64,000 nucleotides of DNA from Cyanodermella asteris (GCA_900618795.1 UYJD01000019.1:310001-374000), one strand, 5' to 3'; counted from the first letter of the stretch, positions 12,701 to 25,159 are shown. Numbers and translations are program-made. Notes: generated from the sequence alone by a model not told the origin.

Positions 12701-15402
12701 CAGGTTGACATTCGACTCACAGCCGCAAAAGGGACCATATGGTCTTATCGGCCACGGGAATAGCAAGCGCTCGCATCGCAATCATTTCATACCGGCAACG
12801 TTTCAGATTTCTCGCAGCTGAAGCGTACGCGATCTCTCTGCGGCTTGCGAATTGTGCCCCTGAGCTCCTGAGCTCCTAAATTGATCGTCATCAGTGTGCC
12901 ATGGTTTGCCACCTCATGCCGTGCAGTTCGAGTTACATATGGCCTGGACTGCGGTTTTTATCCATCCATTGCTGCCTGACCCTTTGACCGTGAGACGATC
13001 TGTGTTTCTACAACGACGTTCATTCCTCGTTTCGATGCATCATTTGCAACGGCACACATTTTCCAAGCGGCGAGCTGAGCACAAAACCTCGCATTCGCCA
13101 CCGCTATCCTGATTTGGATTATGAAGGATTGTGCCTGACGGCCTGTTGCAAAGCGGAACATTACTGGCCGTTACCCCACAAACGTTTGTCACCCGTACCG
13201 ACACAATTCAGATGATTGGGCATCAACTTCAACGTCTTTCATACCGCACGTCGGATCACGAAGTGGCAATTTGAAGCTCCCGGTTGGTAGCGCAGACAGA
13301 TTGCGTGCCTATGAGCGGTAATGGATGTGGCCAGAGCTGATGAGGTTGCAGGAAGTGAAAGACACGCAACTGTGCTCGAATCATTCGACTCCGTCTGCCG
13401 CCGGCAAGGGAAATCCTGGGCTCCAGGTTCTATTCGGCTTCAACAAAGGTGAAGTTACGGAGATCGCCATTTCTCGAGCACAGGATTTGTCAAGCATCGC
13501 TGTCAGGTATTTTGTTGTCAGGATAGGCCGAGTCACATGTTTCGTATTTGCTTAATCGCATATCGTGCGAGGTTTGCTGCAGGAGCTCCTGCATCGCTTG
13601 GGAACGACCAAGCATGGCCGCACGGATCTCCCTGTCGTGCACCCCTGCCAGTGCAGCCACTCCACGTTGTTCAGGGATCGAAAGCACGAATGAGTACAAT
13701 ACAGTATTCATCATGAACCACTCGTTTGAATACCTGCTGTCCCGTCAACTTGGTGTTGAAAAGTTGTTGTACGAGTCGAAACAATGTTGACATTTCTGAG
13801 CGTGACCAGACTGTTCCTGCTTCGTTCGATACTGACGCATAGATTCAGTACGATCTGGGCCCGATGGCTTTACATGTGCCCGTACAGAACGATACACGAT
13901 ATAGGTTGACGTCCAGAGTCACGGCAACGTCCATGCAATAGAGTAATCTTCGTGTCTATTGCCTCGAACATGAGCTTGAAGCCAAACTGCGGTGAGGCGG
14001 TAGCTCTTTGAATTACCTGCGAGACTGGCATCAGATCCCTTTGAAATACACTTTTCCGAAAGCAAGGTTTTACCTTGCTTCAGTAGCTTCGTCACTAAGC
14101 ATCATCACTTGATAACAAGCGATCTCTGACGCAAACATCCCAGATGCCACGATCTGCCAGACATCGCCAGCAACGTCGACGCCGCCCTTACCTGATCCAT
14201 CAAAGAGCTATGCTCAACCCCGGGAAAAGACAGTATTGGACAGTTCGCAATCAAATTTCACTTCCTACGACTCAAGTGCAATGGTTCGCGTTCTTCCCCT
14301 GGCTCGACACTTTCATCCTGAAGGAACACATACCAGAGATTGCCATGCCCGCTAACAGCGCAAAATAGACACAATGGGTTTTGACTCGGCTCATTCAGCT
14401 CCAATGGATCAATATCGCTTCGTGAAGCGGCGGTTCTGGGCCCCACACCATCGCCAGGCCCAGCGCACCCAGGCGTCCGCGCGCGCTTCTGGACCCCACA
14501 GAACGGTGAGCCTGAACAAGGGAGAGCGGTGGACGGGTGGAGGGTTCACCCGGGGGCCCTTTCTAGCTGAAAAGACGATTCGTGTTGCACCGATGGGGGC
14601 TTTGCTGACCAAGGGTGATGCCTGAAGGAAAGGTCACACCGTCAAATGATGATCATGATGCGAGTCATCTGTCCCTCCTCTTCTTCCGTTCCTTGGGGGT
14701 TTGGGAACTGGACCGTTTGACGTGTGGATTGGGTTGAGACATTGTACCCAATGAATACCACAACGGTTTGGCGATCGCTAAGCGCAGGAACAACAATCCC
14801 ACCACGTTCATGTACTGTACCGTTACTGGTCCCGTGATCGGTGCTTTCTGCGAGTGATTGAAGTTTGCGTTTGTTCGGCCGCTGTTTCGAGGCTCAGATT
14901 ACTTCATGAAGGAATCGATCTTGCAGCTCTGACCTCGCCCGAAAGCCCGTCACCACCAATGAACCCGCACGATGCGCTTCGAAATAGGTCCGGTGGACGA
15001 GTCAAAACATGTTTGCGCTTGTTCGCATTCGAGCCCTGAAAGCTCCAGTCCCTGGTCCTTGTTGATGCCAAGGATCTCGAGTCGTGGCCTGTGCAAGTAT
15101 CCGAAAACCGACTTTTCCTTACAGACAACCGATGAGCATGTAAATTGCCTACCAATGCTACCTACTGCTATGTATGTGGCGGGGCGCACAGCAATGACGA
15201 GTGTGTGACGGCTGATACGTGCGCTTCGACTTGCCGTCATCACGAGCAGCAAAGCTCGGTTTGTCTCTCCTAACGACGCATTATGTCACTCTTTAAGCAA
15301 GGCAATTTCCATCCCAGAAATTTTACCCGGTCGCCTTTTGTCTTCCTCGGCAAATACACAGACATACCTGCAAAAGACGGCAGAGAATAATGGCTCAGTA
15401 AT
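6800..15402. other. Gene-poor intergenic stretch, right half
   Basis: About 8.6 kb in which every open frame is short (under about 180 codons, several lacking an ATG) and none shows a known domain. Base composition is not obviously AT-rich, unlike regions heavily altered by repeat-induced point mutation. I see no terminal repeats, reverse transcriptase or transposase motifs and no tRNA or snRNA signature. The minus-strand frame at 13490-13714 looks slightly protein-like but is too short to call. Non-coding RNAs or unrecognisably old gene relics remain possible. Confidence 0.5.
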
Positions 15403-15696
15403 TTGCGACCCAGCTTATTCTCGGACCGCCAGATTGTGAAGCAGCTGGAAGCGGCCTTGCTGGCTTTCCAAAGTCGTAGCGACCACCGCGGGTCCAATCA
15501 TCGCACCGAAAATGGTCCAGACCGGCAATCGTCTTCCTCCGAGCCCTACATACAACTCAAGGCCACCAAATTGAGGGCCGTACCATCTTACCTGAGCAGA
15601 ATCACTTGCCGACGCCCGGTAGTACCTGGTTTTTCGTTATTACCATGTCTCAGTCCGAAACCAGGTGCCACAGCCACGCACAGGCTCACTCGCACC

Positions 15697-15712
15697 CACA
15701 CACACACACACA
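15697..15712. repeat. (CA)n microsatellite
   Basis: Eight uninterrupted CA units in non-coding sequence. Confidence 0.85.
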
Positions 15713-16177
15713 TATCGGACCCGGGCTGTCGGCACTTTTATGTTTTTCTTCTGACATATCAAACTCAAATTGCCCAACCCGGTCGATCAAACCGAAAAGC
15801 CGAGCAAATAGCCCGCCCACTGCTAACCTCAAACGTCCCTTGTTGCGAGAAGGAATCATTCCGACTTGCTCAAGCGCCGCCGGCTGGCCCTGTCAGGCTC
15901 GCCAGGGTCCCATGCCCCCAGGTCGTCAAAAGAGATCGGCTTTCTAATACAGTATGGACGGACTACAACATACAGTACCGACTTGCCAACGACCCTCGTT
16001 GCTGGGCCCAGTGGCCACCCACCCCCAACTCGACTCTTTTGCCAGCACGGGCCGCAAAAGCGAGTTTAACGAAGGCGGTGCGCTTACCATACGCGCCCGA
16101 AGTGCGAGCCAGTCTCCGATTGCCGCGGCAAGGCTTCCGGCGTGATGTGAAAGGTCGACTTTCCTGGCCCTCTTTTC

Positions 16178-16202
16178 CAACAAACAAACAAACAAACAAA
16201 AA
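16178..16202. repeat. (CAAA)n microsatellite
   Basis: Short run of CAAA units in non-coding sequence. Confidence 0.85.
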
Positions 16203-17260
16203 CCTGACGAGGAGGGGGGCTCGCGTGTGGCCGCGTGACGGCGAACGGGTCGGACGAGCGCTCGCCCCTCGCTACCGGAAAAGTCTGCGTACGGAACGCG
16301 ACGGTGGGCTTTTCAAGGGCTCACGCGGTCACGTTGTTGTTGTTGGGGGAGGGGGGGTTTGGTCACGATGGGGAACATTATTATTTGTGCGGTATCGTTT
16401 CTTATGGGACACTGACCGCCTCTTACCGGCTACCGACTGTGGCCAGCTAAGGCAGTCCTGTTCAGGACAATGTCGAACCGAGGTTTTGCTGCGCTTTGAC
16501 AGCAAAACAAACTTCAGCCCCGACAAGGCACGCGAATTACCTAAACACTAAACAGCGGCCAAATGAAACACGACGCATTCACATCATTGATGCGCCTCGG
16601 CGATGGATATCGCAACCACCATTCGTTCGTGGCGAATGCATTTTATAAGTTCGATTTTCTATATACAACAAAACTCGCTTGGGTTCTGGACCCAACTTTG
16701 CACTACGGAAACGTGTCCGCTATGTAGATTCATTCGCTCAGCCCTGTCGCGATCGAGGCTCAGCTTTTGCCCCACGATGCCCCAGTTCTGGCGGTCCGTC
16801 CGTCTTCAAGTTGGTCGTGAAGGCGGAGATTGTGCTGTTTTGGAAGGCGGAGATGCTGACTCTGGACGGTGCCCATGCGTAGATTTGGCGCTTTTGAGCT
16901 GGAAAGAGAGTGCCGCTTTTACCGTTGCACGGGTGGAGTGACTGTCTGCTGACGGCGTCGCAACTTCGTAGACCGCCAACAGCATATAGCCATTGCGCGC
17001 TTTCACATGGATGATTCGGCGCGTAAGAACTTCAAGAGTATAGATCTTCCGTCAGCCGCGATAGCACAACGACCCTTGCGTTTGTATTCTGTGTTGATGG
17101 GATAGATGGCTGAAGTTCGACGAGTCAACGCCTTGTGGCGATGCAATGTTATGAGTCCACAGCATCACTGGGCAGTGAGAAGGAGCTGTAACTTCGGAAT
17201 GACGGCCGTGAACATTTGCAGCCTCCCATGTTGAGAACCGTAATGTTTGCGGCTGGCCGA

Positions 17261-19771
17261 CTAAGCAGAAATGCCTCTGTCGACGTCGAATTTGATGCCC
17301 AGAAAGAAGTCTCGGTGTTGTTTCCTCGGGAGTTCCACAACCTCTTTCCATATCTCTGAGTGATGTTCCTCTGCCCATTTTGCGAAACGATCGAAATCTG
17401 GACCCGGTACGACGTTCGCCATGACGGCCAACTCGACCTTGCTCGGCGCAGACTCTATGAATTTGCTGGGCAAGTCCTCCAGCAGCGACAATGCCTTGTC
17501 GAGCTGGTCGTTGCTGGCCAATGTCCAAATGTAGCTGATGTGTAGATTCCTGTCACCATAAAGGTTAAGCTCAAGGACTTTTGACCAGATCTCGTCTATT
17601 AATGTTCGGCGTCGTGTCGACAATTCCGTCGCCATGAGAGCGATCCGGATGCTGTTGGCGGTGGGTCCCTCCTTGGACTGTACAATGTCGTTCCAGATTT
17701 CGAGTGCATTTTGGGACCTCCCAGCGGCTATGTATGCTTGCATAAGGGCATTGTTGAGCTTCGTGTCCGGGTCCACTTCCTGATCCAGCTTCAACATGTT
17801 GTGGACAATCTGGAGGATCTCTTCGTTGCCGCCTGTTGTTGCAATGCCCTCGAAGCAAAGGGTGTAGCTTGCAGTAGTTGGTCTGCGATAGGAGAATTGA
17901 CTCTGTCGTAAGTGCCCGAAAACATGCATTGCAATGTCAGGGCGCGCTTGGTCGAACAGTTTCTTGATTATGACTTCACGTACTTCCCGAGTTGTCTCTT
18001 GCTCAAACAGCTCGTGCAATATCAAGTAAGAATCCCATGTTTGCTTCGGCGTGGTTGCTGGCTCCAAACAAAAGCTGAGAACGGCCTCTCTAACTTTTGT
18101 CCGACCATCTTTGGCGAACTGCATCGCATGAGTACGGATAATGTCAATGGCATCGTGCAGTTCATCCTGTCGGAGATGGAGCACGGAAAGGATAGCGACG
18201 GCGGAAGGTTCGAAAAATGCCTTGAGATCAACCAACTCAGTAACGATCTCCATGATTTGTTCTGCGTCCGCACCCTGCTCTGCAAGACCCACGATCAACT
18301 TATTGCCCAGCTTGATCAGTTTCTGCGAGGGCAGGTCGAGCTTCTTGAGATCATGAAACGCTTCTACAGCTTTTCGTGTTTCTCCATGTTGAAGTCGTAA
18401 TTCCAATATCGCAGCGTATGCAGCCGGGTCTCGCGAAAAGCCTTGAGACTGGCCTAATGATAGGAACTGTTCACCCTTGGTAAGGTCTCCTTGTAGCTTA
18501 GCAACGGCGACGAGCGGACCGATGAATGTTGCCCAGGTCCTCTTGGTCCAGAACATCTCGTCCTTGTTGCCTGTCGAAGGGACGCCTTGCTGTCTCATGG
18601 CTTCGAACATTTGCGCGATTTCTTCCACAGGCTTGCCCTCTGCTGCAGCCATAGCGAGGAGCATCCGCCAGTCTCGGAAGCCGGGCTTCCTTGTGTCACT
18701 TATCTTGTCTAGCAAGGTGTCGACAATTTGGCGGGCGAAGGTGATATCGTTGTGCTCCAGGCACATCCAAAACATGAGAGTCGACACGTTCGGCATAAGA
18801 TTTTTCACGCTTTCTGTCTCGACTCTGTATTCTCCAACGATCGGTTTGAGGTACCATTTTTTGGCAGCAGGCAGATCTTTGGAAGCCTGGAAAGCCTCCA
18901 CTATGGCATACTGAGATGACTCGTCGAACGAGCCACGATCGCTTGCGGCCTGCTCCACGAGTTGCTCAAGTCGAAAATCGTCACCGAGCCGGGACGCACA
19001 TCTCATAATGTGCCTCCAGTATTTTGCTGTCGCCCATCGCTCTTTCCGGAACTCGAGATGATTAAGCAAACGATGTAGGTACTCCTCTGGAGGTCCATAG
19101 TATGCCATGCAAAGAAAAAAAAGTGAAGGCACCCGAGCGTAGTAATTTTGATAATATGACCCCAGGGTCTTGACTTGTTCCTCTGGGCTTAGATCTTTGT
19201 ATTGTTGAAAATGTTCTTCCCAGCTGTTGGCGAGCTCTATGAAGACTAGTTGCACCAGGTCGCTTCGAGGTTTATCGTACACCGGTGCATCTCCAGGATA
19301 AGGCGCGCACGATGCCAGCACCTGGCAAAGGGTCACAACCGTCAGACCGGTCTTGTCGGGATGGCGGAGATGATGCAAAGCTGTGAGAGCGTACTCGACT
19401 TGAAGGTCGGTCAATCGTCGGGACAGTTTCGAGCCACCTTCTTGCGCGGTGTCCTCCATCCTACTCGTGAAGAACGCCGTGACTGCTTCCATGATCTCCT
19501 CACGCGGCGGCGGTCTAACGTTTTGTTTCAGGTGTATGGACAATTCCACCATCTTATAAAATCCCGGATCCACATTTTCTGGTTTCAATTCCCTCTGCAG
19601 TCTGGGTTGTCCAAAGAACCCCCATGTCCAATCCCAAAATCGTGGATTTGCCGCCGTTTGGCTGAAGTCTCGCCTTGCCTGACGGCTGGGCGAGCGAAGA
19701 CACTGCGCGTGTCTGAGAGGTTCACAATGGAGCAGCTGTCGAAAGACGCGTCGAGTAAGAGCGGATTTCAT
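17261..19771 (-). CDS. Mitochondrial pentatricopeptide-repeat-like protein
   Basis: Single-exon frame. The open frame extends to 20065, but I choose the ATG at 19771 because it gives an 836-residue protein with a typical mitochondrial presequence: the first 45 residues are rich in Arg, Ser, Leu and Gln and hold almost no acid. The longer start would add 98 residues without such character and run into the shared promoter. The body is a long all-alpha solenoid with pairs of helices about 35 residues apart, for example the stretches containing YAAILELRLQHGETRKAVEAF, NNALMQAYIAAGRSQNALEI and YIWTLASNDQLDKALSLLEDL. This is the pattern of PPR proteins that bind organelle RNA, or of the related complex I assembly factor CIA84, which I cannot exclude. 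It is divergent from the bS18m gene, consistent with a role in mitochondrial gene expression or complex assembly. Confidence 0.8.
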   Translation of the reverse strand: MKSALTRRVFRQLLHCEPLRHAQCLRSPSRQARRDFSQTAANPRFWDWTWGFFGQPRLQRELKPENVDPGFYKMVELSIHLKQNVRPPPREEIMEAVTAFFTSRMEDTAQEGGSKLSRRLTDLQVEYALTALHHLRHPDKTGLTVVTLCQVLASCAPYPGDAPVYDKPRSDLVQLVFIELANSWEEHFQQYKDLSPEEQVKTLGSYYQNYYARVPSLFFLCMAYYGPPEEYLHRLLNHLEFRKERWATAKYWRHIMRCASRLGDDFRLEQLVEQAASDRGSFDESSQYAIVEAFQASKDLPAAKKWYLKPIVGEYRVETESVKNLMPNVSTLMFWMCLEHNDITFARQIVDTLLDKISDTRKPGFRDWRMLLAMAAAEGKPVEEIAQMFEAMRQQGVPSTGNKDEMFWTKRTWATFIGPLVAVAKLQGDLTKGEQFLSLGQSQGFSRDPAAYAAILELRLQHGETRKAVEAFHDLKKLDLPSQKLIKLGNKLIVGLAEQGADAEQIMEIVTELVDLKAFFEPSAVAILSVLHLRQDELHDAIDIIRTHAMQFAKDGRTKVREAVLSFCLEPATTPKQTWDSYLILHELFEQETTREVREVIIKKLFDQARPDIAMHVFGHLRQSQFSYRRPTTASYTLCFEGIATTGGNEEILQIVHNMLKLDQEVDPDTKLNNALMQAYIAAGRSQNALEIWNDIVQSKEGPTANSIRIALMATELSTRRRTLIDEIWSKVLELNLYGDRNLHISYIWTLASNDQLDKALSLLEDLPSKFIESAPSKVELAVMANVVPGPDFDRFAKWAEEHHSEIWKEVVELPRKQHRDFFLGIKFDVDRGISA

Positions 19772-20216
19772 GTTGTCGTAGAACGGCCTGCGTTCGCTCA
19801 GACCGATGAGAATGTTGCTTATCTTGACATGACTGTTGATTTCTAGGGGCGACCGCTCGAGGCAGCCTGGGCCAACAGTGCGAGACACAATTAGTGGAAT
19901 CACAGTATGAAAGCTCGATTCGGGTTGGGGGAGGCAAAGAATGCGAAGCTCCAGATGAGAGCTCGAATGTCGACGTAATGCTGGCACAAAGTGTGGCCGT
20001 TGCCGCCAACTGATGGCTGTCGACATGGCCATCAAATGTGTGCTGAGCCTCGAGCTCTGCGGCATCTTGCGCCGACGGCTTCAACTTCCGCAATTAACAT
20101 TTCCGCACCATAATTCTCTACCTGCATTCAGCCCTCGGCAGCGACACGTTCGGCGAGCGACAATCATCGCGGTTGAAAGGGTATGATTCGATAATCTGCC
20201 GCTTGCTGGAACTACA
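19772..20216. promoter_or_regulatory. Bidirectional promoter between PPR and bS18m genes
   Basis: 445 bp between two divergent start codons, both for predicted mitochondrial proteins. No single known motif stands out. Inferred from gene arrangement only. Confidence 0.5.
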
Positions 20217-20903
20217 ATGGCCTCATCTTCTAGGAGCCTTCGGGCTTTCAGGCCATGCTCACGTTCAACTTACCTTCGCTCCTTTTCCACCACTTCCCCT
20301 GGCCAGTCCGACCTCAGCAAGACGCTTATGAGCGACCTGGCGCCCGTACGAGCCCCCGCAGAAGTCAGGAGATCGAATGCGCAGACTGGCGCTGCCGACA
20401 CGTTCAAGTTCGAGGGCAAACTGAACTCGATGAGCCGGAAGTCCATGCAGTTCGGCGCCCGCGATGCCGAGAAGACTTACCTTGAGCACACACGACTGAA
20501 AGAGCTATCGCGCACCATCAAGCGGGAATGGAAGACGGGTGACGTGTATGCACCCCACGATTTGACTGGGGAGGAGGCGAAGAAGTGGAAGAGGAATGTA
20601 TCGCCATCGCACGATGTATTCGACCAGTTGGCCATCAACCCGTTGGATGAATGGAAGGTATGTCAAGTTCTTTACGGGACTACACAACGGGACCGTATGC
20701 TGACCGGACTTTGCTAGAACCCGGCCTTGATGTACGAGTTTCAGTCAAGTGTTGGAAAGATCTTGAAGAGAGACAATACCGGACTTCGACCAGTCAACCA
20801 GCGTCGTGTGGCAAGAGCAATAAGGAGAGGAATTGGCATGGGATTCCTACCAAGTGTTCACGCGCATCCAGAGATATTACGGAGACAGACAAACCGCCGA
20901 TGA
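20217..20903 (+). CDS. RSM18: Mitochondrial small-subunit ribosomal protein bS18m
   Basis: Protein of the mitochondrial ribosome small subunit, homologous to bacterial S18. Exons are 20217-20657 (147 codons) and 20718-20903 (61 codons plus stop), separated by a 60-nt intron (gtatgt..gctag) in phase 0, giving 208 residues. Residues 1-25 form an Arg/Ser-rich import sequence with a RSFSTTSP cleavage-like motif. The S18 core spans about 118-198 and ends with the diagnostic string TGLRPVNQRRVARAIRRGIG, which contacts rRNA, then MGFLPSVHAHPE. Length fits fungal bS18m, which carries an N-terminal extension relative to bacteria. It is transcribed away from the PPR gene. The intron falls inside the conserved core and restores the frame exactly, which supports the model. 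Confidence 0.95.
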
Positions 20904-23021
20904 TGTCCAGATGTACCACATAACCTCCTTTTTTGTATGATGTCTTGCGTTGCTTTCAGCGCGGGATCCTGAGACGCAGATCCGCACGGGTGTATATTAG
21001 CGGTCGAATCTGTTTGTATGTGGAATTTTTGACACCTCCGAAGTACACCGACCTTGACAGTGCTGTGGAGTCGCAGGTGTCAGGGCTGGCACGACTCGAG
21101 CTCCACCGAACGGGACAAGCCAGGATTTTAGGCATATCGCGATACTTGGAATCTATGTCCTCAGAAATGACGGACCATCAGGCTGCGGCAGCCAGGAAAT
21201 GGTTGAAACCGAGAACGAGTATTCAAGAAACATTGATTGCGAATGTTTAGCAGACTGCTCGCAAACAGGTTACTCGAATGAACAACGGCACAAATTCTTC
21301 ATTGAAGATTCGACAACCAAGAAGCAGCTCTTTCGTTTCACGGATGCGTTTTGGTAGCTGATTGTGACTCTACAGAATTTCATCATTGATGCATACCAAG
21401 AACCACATCGGTCAAGCAGGGACCAAATGGCACGGCTTCGCATTCTCGAAAGAGCTCTGATCTATGTCTCCTCGGCACTCCCCTCAACGATTCCTTCGGT
21501 AGCCTCAGTATTCGTGTCCAGGCTGGTCAACGGCGTCTCTACGTCGGCGAAGCAAGTATACAGTGTCGCGAGGATGATTTTTGCACACCCCCTCTGGCAA
21601 CTTGGCGTCATTGTTTTTGTTTTAGATCTCGCACGTTGCTCGGTCTCTTACCATCAGTGACCTCTCTTCTCTCTCAAGGTAAAGTGCCAATGCATCAAAC
21701 TTTGTATACGGGAACGCGTGATGGAGGTGTGCAAACAACATATCTGCGACAGTACCACGGTTGCAACCCACATCAGCCTGCCGTTTGTCGGACCACACCG
21801 AAAGGTACTACACGAGACGAATGATAGTATGGCTGTGAACATCGATCTCTGGCCGGATTGGGCGAAGTTGCTGCCATCTGACGCATGTCGATCCGGTCTA
21901 ATTAGTACTGTAGCAACATATGATCGAGATATCGAAAGAGTCAGATGGTCGGCTTCTAAACGATAACGGGGATTTCATGCGTGCTTACTGCAGTAGACTC
22001 GATCCACCTCATGGGACCCACTTGTCACCGAGGTGCTATTCCGGTCTATTCCAAACAGCAGACCACCACTAATGATCGCAGGCAAAAGCAGACGAGCGTT
22101 CTGGGGCTGAAATGGAAGCAAAAATGCGGTTGATGTTGTAGGATCTCAGATGTTTGTCACAGCATCTGCCCCACAACGACCGGACGCCAATTACACCATG
22201 GCGCGTGGTAGGGCAGCTGCTAGCGAGCACGAGACATCGACAGCCCCGCGATGTACAGGACTTGGAAGTTTATTGCCTCGCAGAACGATCTGCAAATGCG
22301 GTTGTGTACCATGAAATATATGATGGATGGGGCGGTCTGATAAGAGCCAACGGCCCTGCCGCTATCAATCGTAAGGACTAAGGATACAATCACGCGGCTC
22401 TGTCTGACAATGACGAGCACAGCAGCTTGTCCACGGTCAACGACGATAGCAAGGGTGTCGGTTCGAAGATAGTTTGAAACTAGCCTTGGGCCGTTGGAGC
22501 TGTCGAGTCGATCATTGCGCCTTGGGTCGACGCCAAGACCCGCTAGAAAGATACGGGACGACCATCCAACACTTTCTCACTCGCCCAGTTCAGCACCACA
22601 CCTTGTTCCCCATAGATCCCATCCAACATGTCCATCTCTGGTGACTCGTATGATCTGCGGCTGCCGTTCGTATCCACAGGCGCTACTCGGCCCCCTCTGT
22701 CGACGAACTATGGTACAAGCTAGGGTTATGCTGCACAGTCCTCGTCAATTCCAGCAGAGCACCCATGGCGATCCCAGACTCCTCATCCTCTTCGGAAGCT
22801 GGGTGCCGCGTAGATGCTGAATGCCATGTTTGCTGTGTTGCCCGAGTGCTGCTCCCTGGGGCACGACCTTCACGCTCAACCGTCGGCAGTATGGAGATCC
22901 ATGCAGGTCGGTAACTGGACCGCCAGCACCGAAGATGCATTAATAGCTCGAGTTATCCCCTTGATTCTCTCCTTTGTTGTGCCGTAGGCGTGCCATTCAC
23001 TTGTTCGTGACGCCAGCAAAC
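20904..23021. other. Intergenic, no gene supported
   Basis: Holds the bS18m 3' UTR and the sedolisin promoter. The longest frames (20933-21250, 21364-21660) lack a convincing start or domain. I see no repeats or RNA genes. Confidence 0.5.
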
Positions 23022-25159
23022 ATGTTCTTCCAGTCCCTCGCTTTCAGCGCCTTCGTGGCCGCTGCTCTTGCAGCACCATCATCAACCAACCACGTCGTCC
23101 ACGAGAAGCGCGACACCCGATACGGCAATTGGGCTAAGCGTGATGCCGTGCCCGCCGACATGACCCTTCCAATGAGAATTGGGTTGAAGCAGAGCAACTT
23201 GGACAAGGGACATGACCTTCTCATGGACGTGTCGAGGCACGACTCGCCCAACTATGGCAAGTACTACACCGCAGAGGAGGTCGCGGAGCTGTTTGCCCCG
23301 GCGGTGGACACTGTCGAGACCGTGCGTACTTGGCTTGAGGATGCTGGCATCTCAAAGGATCGCATCTCGCAGTCGACCAACAAGGGCTGGATTCAGTTCG
23401 ATGCGGCCACCGACGAGGCCGAGTCGCTCCTGAAGACCAAGTTCCATTTCTTCGAGCATCTGACAACCGGCGACGCCAACATTGCTTGTGACGAGTGAGT
23501 CTGAATTCGGTTCTGTCGCCGTGCAGCGCTGACCAGTTCAGATACCATGTTCCCGACCATGTCACCGCTCACATTGACTACATCACCCCCGGAGTGAAGC
23601 TGACTGCGAACAACAAAAAAGCCAAAAGGTCACAAGCCACGCGTGAGGCCCTCCGCAAACGTGGCATTGGTCTTGGACCGGACGGCAAAATCTCTGGCCC
23701 GGCTGTCATCAAGCCTTTGCCCCAAGGCTACCCACTTGGCCAACAAGTCTCCCAAAGCACGAACGACAATGGAACTGATCTTACTACCTGCGACCAAGTC
23801 ATCACGCCTACCTGCATCCGGGCCATGTACCAGATCCCCCTGGGCACCAAAGCAAACTCAAACAACAAGCTTGGCATCTACGAGTACGGCGAGAGCTACA
23901 AGCAAGACGATCTCGACGTCTTTTTCGCCGTTGTCGAGCCTAGGATCCCTCGTGGTACCGGCCCTGACATTTACGGTATCGATGGTGGTGTTGCTCCTTC
24001 AATCAATTACGCAGGTGGTGAGCCGGAGCTCGATCTTCAAGCAGCGTACCCGATCATTTATCCTCAGGGTATCAGTTATTACCAAGTCGACGACACCGTC
24101 TACACCAGTAGCTACCAGTATGAGAAGCTGGGTCTGTTCAATGACTTCCTCGACGCCATAGATGGGTCGTACTGCACTTACTCGTACAACGGCGAAACCG
24201 GTAACAACCCGGAGTACGACGGCGTCTACCCCGACCCCCACCCCGGCGGATACACTGGTCAACTGCAGTGTGGTGGTAAGCTTTTCTCCCACTCCCCCCG
24301 ATACAGAAGATACCCCAGCTAACACCTTCCAGTATTTACGCCCCCAACCGTCATCTCCATCTCCTACGGCGTCAACGAAGCCGACTACACCATCCCCTAC
24401 CAACAACGTCAATGCCAAGAATGGATGAAGCTCGGCCTACAAGGCACCTCCGTCGTCCTCTCCTCCGGCGACAGCGGCGTCGGTGGTCGTCCCGGCCAAA
24501 ACGGACACCTCGACGGCTGTCTCGGGAACAACGGCACTATCTTCAACCCAGACTACCCGGGCACCTGCCCCTACTTCACCACCGTCGGCGGCACCGTAAT
24601 CCCGCCTGGGGGCGACGCAGCCGTAGACGAGGAGGTCGCCGTCACCAGCTTCCCCTCCGGCGGGGGGTTCAGCAACCTATACGCCGCGCCCGACTACCAG
24701 AAACAGGCTATCGACGACTATTTCAGCCGCAATGCGCCGCAGGTTGTTAAAAACTATCCGTATTACAGCTCGATCAATAACGCTTCGTTTGGTGCTAATG
24801 GTGGCATCTATAATCGTGCTGGTCGCGGCTACCCGGATGTATCGGCGATTGGGGAAAATATTCTGGTGTTTGTTAATGGGCAGCCGGAGCTGATTGGCGG
24901 GACGAGCGCTTCTGCGCCGGTTTTTGCCTCGATCTTGACGAGGATTAATGATGAGAGGCTGGCGGTGGGTAAGTCTACGGTTGGGTTTGTTAACCCGGTG
25001 CTGTATGCTCATCCGGAGGTGTTGCATGATATCACAAGTGGGAATAACTCGGCTTGCAAGTCTGCGGGCTTCATTGCCTCCAAGGGATGGGATCCAGTCA
25101 CGGGGTTGGGAACACCGATTTACCCCAAGATGTTGGATCTCTTTTTGAGCTTGAGTTGA
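23022..25159 (+). CDS. Secreted sedolisin-family (S53) peptidase
   Basis: Acid-active serine-carboxyl peptidase of the sedolisin/tripeptidyl-peptidase family, predicted to be secreted. Exons are 23022-23494, 23542-24275 and 24333-25159, with introns of 47 and 57 nt (gtgagt..cag, gtaagc..cag), giving 677 residues. The ATG at 23022 is chosen because it begins a clean signal peptide (MFFQSLAFSAFVAAALAAP). An upstream frame from 22974 would bury it. Residues about 30-200 are the pro-kumamolisin activation domain, with basic sites near its end suited to processing. The catalytic domain shows the E-x3-D pair E318/D322 (GGEPELDLQ), the oxyanion aspartate D449 (SSGDSGVGG) and the nucleophile S594 (GGTSASAP). 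The C-terminal calcium site is DITSGNN..GWDPVTGLGTP. All key residues are present, so the enzyme looks intact. It likely serves extracellular protein breakdown for nutrition or host interaction. Confidence 0.95.

Larger units (their letters stand above)
15403..17260. other. Non-coding stretch with microsatellites; long ORF judged spurious
   Basis: A plus-strand frame of 382 codons covers 15403-16551, but it opens at TTG rather than ATG. It runs straight through a CA run (15697-15712) and a CAAA run (16178-16202), has an Arg/Pro/Ser-rich composition and shows no domain, so I treat it as chance. The right end (about 17030-17260) is probably the 3' UTR of the minus-strand PPR gene. Nothing else is seen. 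Confidence 0.5.

Noticed and set aside
15403-16551. 382-codon plus-strand open frame
   Set aside because: Opens at TTG, passes through CA and CAAA microsatellites, Arg/Pro-rich with no domain; best explained by chance in GC-balanced DNA.
19772-20065. Longer N-terminus for the PPR protein
   Set aside because: Would hide the mitochondrial presequence and occupy the promoter shared with bS18m.
21364-21660. 98-codon plus-strand frame with a hydrophobic end
   Set aside because: First codon is GTG, the first ATG leaves 78 codons, and there is no domain or supported splice site.
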